Part shown: positions 5,981 to 9,578 of the stretch, piece after piece
Numbering within the stretch: the first letter of the stretch is position 1
Layout: every line of letters starts with the position of its first letter
Origin: Spirochaetaceae bacterium
GTDB taxonomy: Bacteria > Spirochaetota > Spirochaetia > B11-G9
Direction of reading: 5' to 3'
NCBI GenBank assembly: GCA_030633365.1
Contig: DAOVSY010000090.1
Span: 1 to 9,578 of the forward strand
Length of the DNA stretch: 9,578 nucleotides
Program-made: the position numbers and the translations under genes
The notes under the pieces: generated by a model
The model's database searches: none
What the model was told of the DNA's origin: nothing
What the model saw: only the letters and a program-made list of their open reading frames with translations

Positions 5981-7276
5981 TTAAAACTCATACTTTAATC
6001 TGACATAGTAATTATCCCATAGATTCCCCCGGGCAAGGAATTTATCAGAAGGTTCTCCGGTATTTATATCTGCTCCTGTTTCTATCTTCATTCCATCAGA
6101 AATTGTATAAGAAATCCTTGGAGCCAGATATACATTCGGATGAATATACCCTGCATTTAATGCAAGATATAATTTGTCATGAAAGAAACTGTTATGCAGA
6201 TGAATTATTGCAAATGCAATATGCTCGACGGGCTGGTTAAAATAACCATTAAACTCTTCCACCAATTCCGCTTCTACATTATTGGGATAAGAAGTCTTAC
6301 CCTCGTCAAAATTAATAATATACTGATATATAATATTTAACTGGGCAAAAGTTCCCCCAGGAAGAGTTCTCATAATTTGTGAATTAAATGTAATATCAGA
6401 ATTCTTTATTCCTATACTTGTTCCATCCAGATCTTCTGTCAGGTTAAAAGCAAGTTCCTCAACAAAAGCAAATCCATTAAAACTAGTTCCATAGGCTCCA
6501 CCAAAAGTATGATTTCTTGTATACTCAGTTACTACATCTCCTGTGATTGGCGTAAAATCACTTAAATCAGAAATATCGAAATTGGGAGTCTGCTCCGTAT
6601 AATATGCATAGTTAAGTTGAAGATCAAAACCTGCTGAAAAATGGTTGTATGCTAAAAAAAAGGAATGTGCATTATCCAGCATATAAGGATCTGCATCGAA
6701 GGAAATATTTGTGTCAATATCCGGATTAATTACCACATTTATATCATCTATGGGCTCATAATCAGGCCGGGGAAAAGGAATATAGACCAGTTGTATTGAG
6801 TTATCAAAATCCGGATAATATTGAATTTGAACCAGCAAATCGGCCCGTTTACCATCATAAGGATCATCGAGACTTAATTTAGAAGCATATTCTCCATTGA
6901 TATTATTCAAAGGACTAAAAACATCCGTCATTCCCGGAGAAACAAACTTCTGCCCCAAAGAGAGATCAAAATTGCCAATAGGGATAAAAAAATACGCTTC
7001 TCTTAATATATTTTCCGGTTTTATCAGACTGGGATCACCCAGAGGGTCATAATACAGATTGGCTGATAGTTCAAAATCTACAGCATAATTAAAAAGACTC
7101 CCCGTCACAATTGGCTGAAAATAAAATCGACTCCTGATATTATCATATTCTGTTGTATATTCTATATCTCCATAATAGTCAGCAAACAAAGTACCCTGAA
7201 AATCCAGAGCAACAAGTGGTAATGAGAGAGAAATAACAAAAATCACCAAACTGATTTTTTTTAATACATAATCCAT
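5981..7276 (-). CDS. Outer-membrane beta-barrel protein of an RND/LolA-like operon
   Basis: This 431-residue protein starts with a signal peptide: KK at 6-7, a hydrophobic core at 8-22 and probable cleavage near LPLVA-LDF (residue 23). The mature part has many alternating aromatic/polar strands such as [31 protein letters not shown] and YYVRLKYEF. It ends in Phe, the usual C-terminal signature for BAM-dependent outer-membrane insertion. Segments such as [11 protein letters not shown] and [13 protein letters not shown] resemble DUF1302-type or alginate-export-type barrels; the exact family is not certain. In such operons the barrel probably works with the RND pump and periplasmic carrier encoded upstream. 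The start is supported by AGGTAGG, which overlaps the stop codon of the preceding gene 5 bases upstream; the genes are 6 bases apart. Cargo is unknown. Confidence 0.8.
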   Translation of the reverse strand: MDYVLKKISLVIFVISLSLPLVALDFQGTLFADYYGDIEYTTEYDNIRSRFYFQPIVTGSLFNYAVDFELSANLYYDPLGDPSLIKPENILREAYFFIPIGNFDLSLGQKFVSPGMTDVFSPLNNINGEYASKLSLDDPYDGKRADLLVQIQYYPDFDNSIQLVYIPFPRPDYEPIDDINVVINPDIDTNISFDADPYMLDNAHSFFLAYNHFSAGFDLQLNYAYYTEQTPNFDISDLSDFTPITGDVVTEYTRNHTFGGAYGTSFNGFAFVEELAFNLTEDLDGTSIGIKNSDITFNSQIMRTLPGGTFAQLNIIYQYIINFDEGKTSYPNNVEAELVEEFNGYFNQPVEHIAFAIIHLHNSFFHDKLYLALNAGYIHPNVYLAPRISYTISDGMKIETGADINTGEPSDKFLARGNLWDNYYVRLKYEF

Positions 7277-7282
7277 ATAAAC

Positions 7283-8059
7283 CTACCTGTTCTGTAAATA
7301 TCTGGTAGTGAAATATCGATCAGGAATGGCATCTGTGGTAACATTGGAGACCTCGATAATCGATTTATGTCCAGTCTGCTTATTTTCCATCTCTATTACA
7401 GTTGGATAAATATATTGACCAAGAGTAATTGATTCTATTACACGATACTCCTTTTGAAGCTCTCCGGCAAGATCATAAAAATCTCTTCCAAACATAATAA
7501 AATCCGTTTTTCTATAATAATTAATCATATAACTTACCTTATAATCCTGCCTTAATTGCAGCGTTTTTCCATATTCTTTAACCACATAACATTCAGTACC
7601 ATTCAATTCCACTTCTCCAATAAGTTCCTGAATAAAATTACCTCTGTCCTTGGAGACAAAATCGCTGTATGAAAAATCACTTCCCATAAAATAACCACCA
7701 CCTGAAGTAGCAAGAGCAATCCTTTTGACTCTTTTAACAGCAGGAAGATATATCCACATAACATTTTCTTCCCCATTTAAGAAGGAATTGATTAAAAGGC
7801 CTGTATTCCTGACAGAAGGGGGATAATCAAAAAGAAATACCCTACTGATAAGATTTTCATTTACTATTTTTTGATAGGCGTCCGCCTTTATTTCTCTAAC
7901 ATCACCATTTGCAGAAATAAGTTTAATTGTAAGAGAAGATCCCAGATTGGGAATAAATGATACAATTTCATAGTTATCAAGAATTTCATCTACTGTTATT
8001 GCAGGAGCTGTAAGAATGACAGATAATAAAATTATTATGAATATAAGATAGCGCTTCAT
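7283..8059 (-). CDS. LolA-like outer membrane lipoprotein-sorting protein (periplasmic)
   Basis: This 258-residue protein has a Sec signal peptide (MKRY, hydrophobic core 5-17, likely cleavage after APA, residue 20) with no lipobox Cys, so it should be a soluble periplasmic protein. The mature part carries hallmark segments of the LolA-like lipoprotein-sorting family: MWIYLPAVKRVKRI (101-114) and FMGSDFSYSDF (124-134), with a beta-rich remainder that includes a late YPTVIEM strand. Length (about 250) matches the family. Related folds are half-barrels that hold an acyl chain or lipid between the inner and outer membranes. It sits between the RND gene (2-base gap) and the barrel gene (6-base gap). 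Its AAGGA site (8066-8070) lies inside the last codons of the RND gene, implying translational coupling. Lipid or lipoprotein cargo is inferred from family and context. Confidence 0.88.
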   Translation of the reverse strand: MKRYLIFIIILLSVILTAPAITVDEILDNYEIVSFIPNLGSSLTIKLISANGDVREIKADAYQKIVNENLISRVFLFDYPPSVRNTGLLINSFLNGEENVMWIYLPAVKRVKRIALATSGGGYFMGSDFSYSDFVSKDRGNFIQELIGEVELNGTECYVVKEYGKTLQLRQDYKVSYMINYYRKTDFIMFGRDFYDLAGELQKEYRVIESITLGQYIYPTVIEMENKQTGHKSIIEVSNVTTDAIPDRYFTTRYLQNR

Positions 8060-8061
8060 AT

Positions 8062-9578
8062 TTAATCCTTTTTGTCTATTTTTTCCCTTTTTACTTTATA
8101 GGGAAGTATAATAATTGGAAGAAGATAAACACTTAAAAAAAACGAAACTAACAGAGATGAAAAAAGAAGTAAGCCCAGTGTTCTTGCCCCTTTAAAGGAT
8201 GACAAAAAAAGAACAGAAAAGGAAAAAATTGATGTAAGAAAACTAAGAAATATTGGCTTCCCACTGTAACTGATAATATATGAAAAGCCATCCTCAACTG
8301 AATCCAGGTTACTAAGAGAATCAATAGCACCTAAAGTATGTATACTATAGTCTATAACAAGACCAATAATAATTGCCACAAATATAATACTAAAAGCATC
8401 AATTCTAATCCCAGCTAAACTAATTAAACCAAAAGAAAAAATCATACTGATAAATCCGGGAATAAGACTGAGAAGGGCTAAACTTAGTTTTTTATAAAAG
8501 ATTAAAACTACTATAAAAATCATAAAGCTACCTGCAACAAATGAAAAAACCCAGTTTTTTTTAAGGGATAACTCTTCAGCTTTTAATTCACTTACCATGC
8601 CATGAACTTTTAAACTCCAGTCTTCCGGTAACATCAAGGTAATCTGATCAATCAGGTTATAAAATTCTGTTAAAGTGTCTACATTCCTGTAATAAATAAG
8701 GCCTTTGATAGAAAAAATTCGATATGAAGCATTTACAAGGGACTCATATTCCAAAGGATCCACACTTGAAGAATAATAAAGAAGGTACTGCTCTGCAACA
8801 AAAGAATTCATTCCACTATCTTTTAGTAACAAATTACTGTCACCTTCAAAATAAAAACTAAGCTGCTTAAGTACTGTTAAAAGAGAGTATGAATATCCAA
8901 CAACTTTGGAACTGTCTATTAAGGTATGTATTTTATCAATTTTCAGTAGAGACTCAACGTTTAAAACCCGCTCTTCACCACCTGTATCAATCTCTATAAA
9001 ATATGGAAGAGTTCCATAAAAATCTTCATTAATTATTTTATCAGCTTTTTTGATTGTACTTTCTGGAGGTAGTTGTTCAATAGGATAAGGCTCAATTTTA
9101 AGATTTGGCAAAAGGAAAAGCCCCCAGCCTATTACAACCAGTAAAAAGATATATATAAATATACGTTTTTTTATTATAAAAGAAAAAAACTGAACCTGTA
9201 ATTTCTGAAATCTTGGGAGAATATCATGTTCAGATCCCTTATAATCAAAATAAGGAAGCCAAAGAAAAACACCAAAATATGTTAGCAACACACTTGCAGA
9301 AATAATACTTCCAAGTAGAAGATGACCAGATCCATTTATAAACAACAAGGAAAGAAAACCTGTCAGAGTTGAAATTGCAGTCAGAGATAAAGGAAAAACC
9401 AGCTTTCTCCTGACATGAAATTTATCTCTGTTTCCCGGGGCATAAAATATATGATAGAAATAATGAATAATGTAGTCACTTAACAGACCAAGGCTAAATA
9501 TAGGAATTAACAGAATCATAGGAGAGTTTTGCACTCCCATGAATCTTACAAAACTATATGAGGCAAAAACTGATATAA
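8062..9578 (-). CDS. RND/MMPL-family transporter, C-terminal part (5' end outside window)
   Basis: About 505 residues are visible, and the frame stays open to the right edge, so ATG 9538-9540 is internal. Upstream in-frame codons read ISVFASYSFVRF and join smoothly to MGVQNSPMILLIPI. Counting from that Met, two matching RND motifs are seen: GLLSDYIIH (18-26) and GLVIDYSIH (393-401), with the Asp residues (D22, D397) that carry protons in this superfamily. They mark the pump's two membrane halves. A periplasmic domain (about 146-330) lies between them, and the second helix bundle runs from about 331 to 480, before a Lys/Asp-rich cytosolic tail. Complete family members have roughly 750-850 residues, so about one-third is missing. 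By family it is a proton-driven inner-membrane exporter, often of lipids. It is the first gene of the operon seen here; its promoter is not in the window. Confidence 0.88.
   Translation of the reverse strand, partial: ISVFASYSFVRFMGVQNSPMILLIPIFSLGLLSDYIIHYFYHIFYAPGNRDKFHVRRKLVFPLSLTAISTLTGFLSLLFINGSGHLLLGSIISASVLLTYFGVFLWLPYFDYKGSEHDILPRFQKLQVQFFSFIIKKRIFIYIFLLVVIGWGLFLLPNLKIEPYPIEQLPPESTIKKADKIINEDFYGTLPYFIEIDTGGEERVLNVESLLKIDKIHTLIDSSKVVGYSYSLLTVLKQLSFYFEGDSNLLLKDSGMNSFVAEQYLLYYSSSVDPLEYESLVNASYRIFSIKGLIYYRNVDTLTEFYNLIDQITLMLPEDWSLKVHGMVSELKAEELSLKKNWVFSFVAGSFMIFIVVLIFYKKLSLALLSLIPGFISMIFSFGLISLAGIRIDAFSIIFVAIIIGLVIDYSIHTLGAIDSLSNLDSVEDGFSYIISYSGKPIFLSFLTSIFSFSVLFLSSFKGARTLGLLLFSSLLVSFFLSVYLLPIIILPYKVKREKIDKKD

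Noticed and set aside
8148..8330. Short minus-strand frame within the RND transporter
   Set aside because: It is an alternate frame of the second membrane bundle, hydrophobic only because of the base composition.
9538..9540. ATG as the start of the RND transporter
   Set aside because: The frame continues upstream to the edge with sensible residues, and RND proteins need a first periplasmic domain and helices before this point. The gene is cut by the window.
1..9578. Genetic code change with TGA as a sense codon
   Set aside because: No gene ends in TGA and one edge frame contains TGA, but nine long frames read full length under the standard code with TGG for Trp and no internal TGA. The pattern fits an AT-rich genome preferring TAA.
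1..9578. CRISPR arrays, prophage, transposase, tRNA or toxin-antitoxin genes
   Set aside because: No regularly spaced repeats, integrase/transposase motifs, cloverleaf sequences or small two-gene toxin modules were found on either strand.

Overview
The window is AT-rich (roughly one-third G+C by eye) and gene-dense. It has no rRNA, tRNA, CRISPR array or transposase. Genes have good Shine-Dalgarno sites, all confident genes end in TAA or TAG, and there are clear outer-membrane components (a beta-barrel ending in Phe and a periplasmic LolA-like protein). This points to a diderm bacterium. The rubrerythrin-type diiron protein fits an anaerobe or microaerophile, and the RND + LolA-like + barrel cluster is common in Spirochaetota, among others. 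The phylum is an inference, not something the sequence proves.

Layout, left to right. Bases 2-190 are the 3' end of a membrane-protein frame interrupted by an in-frame TGA. A pirin-family cupin (274-1110) follows on its own, behind a small palindrome. Next is a tight two-gene unit: a Na+/Ca2+-type (CaCA) antiporter (1260-2228) and a YghO-like two-domain GNAT acyltransferase (2238-3380). The second gene converges on a small PspC-domain membrane protein (3389-3583, minus), with an 18-bp perfect palindrome over both stop codons. PspC and a rubrerythrin-like diiron protein (3722-4177, plus) diverge from a shared intergenic region. That region holds an extended -10 promoter on one side and a GC-rich, potentially folded leader on the other. 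The diiron gene starts at 3722, not at the upstream ATG at 3656.

Bases 4178-4367 are non-coding and repeat-rich: a strong hairpin readable as a terminator on both strands, flanked by two CTTCG...CGAAG elements, with three copies of CTCAG[TC][GA]ACC. It separates the diiron gene from a convergent minus-strand operon that fills the rest of the window. In transcription order that operon is an RND/MMPL-family exporter (5' end beyond base 9578), a periplasmic LolA-like outer-membrane lipoprotein-sorting protein, a beta-barrel outer-membrane protein, and an FGGY carbohydrate kinase. Junctions are 2, 6 and 17 nt.

The first three operon genes make a coherent envelope pathway: an inner-membrane RND pump, a periplasmic carrier with a lipid-binding type of fold, and an outer-membrane barrel. 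The cargo is probably a lipid or lipoprotein, but the sequence does not name it. The cytosolic sugar kinase at the end is the odd member. Nothing here is a proven new system. The items most worth following are the kinase attached to the transport operon, the repeat/terminator cluster, the folded leader of the diiron gene and the TGA-interrupted frame at the left edge.
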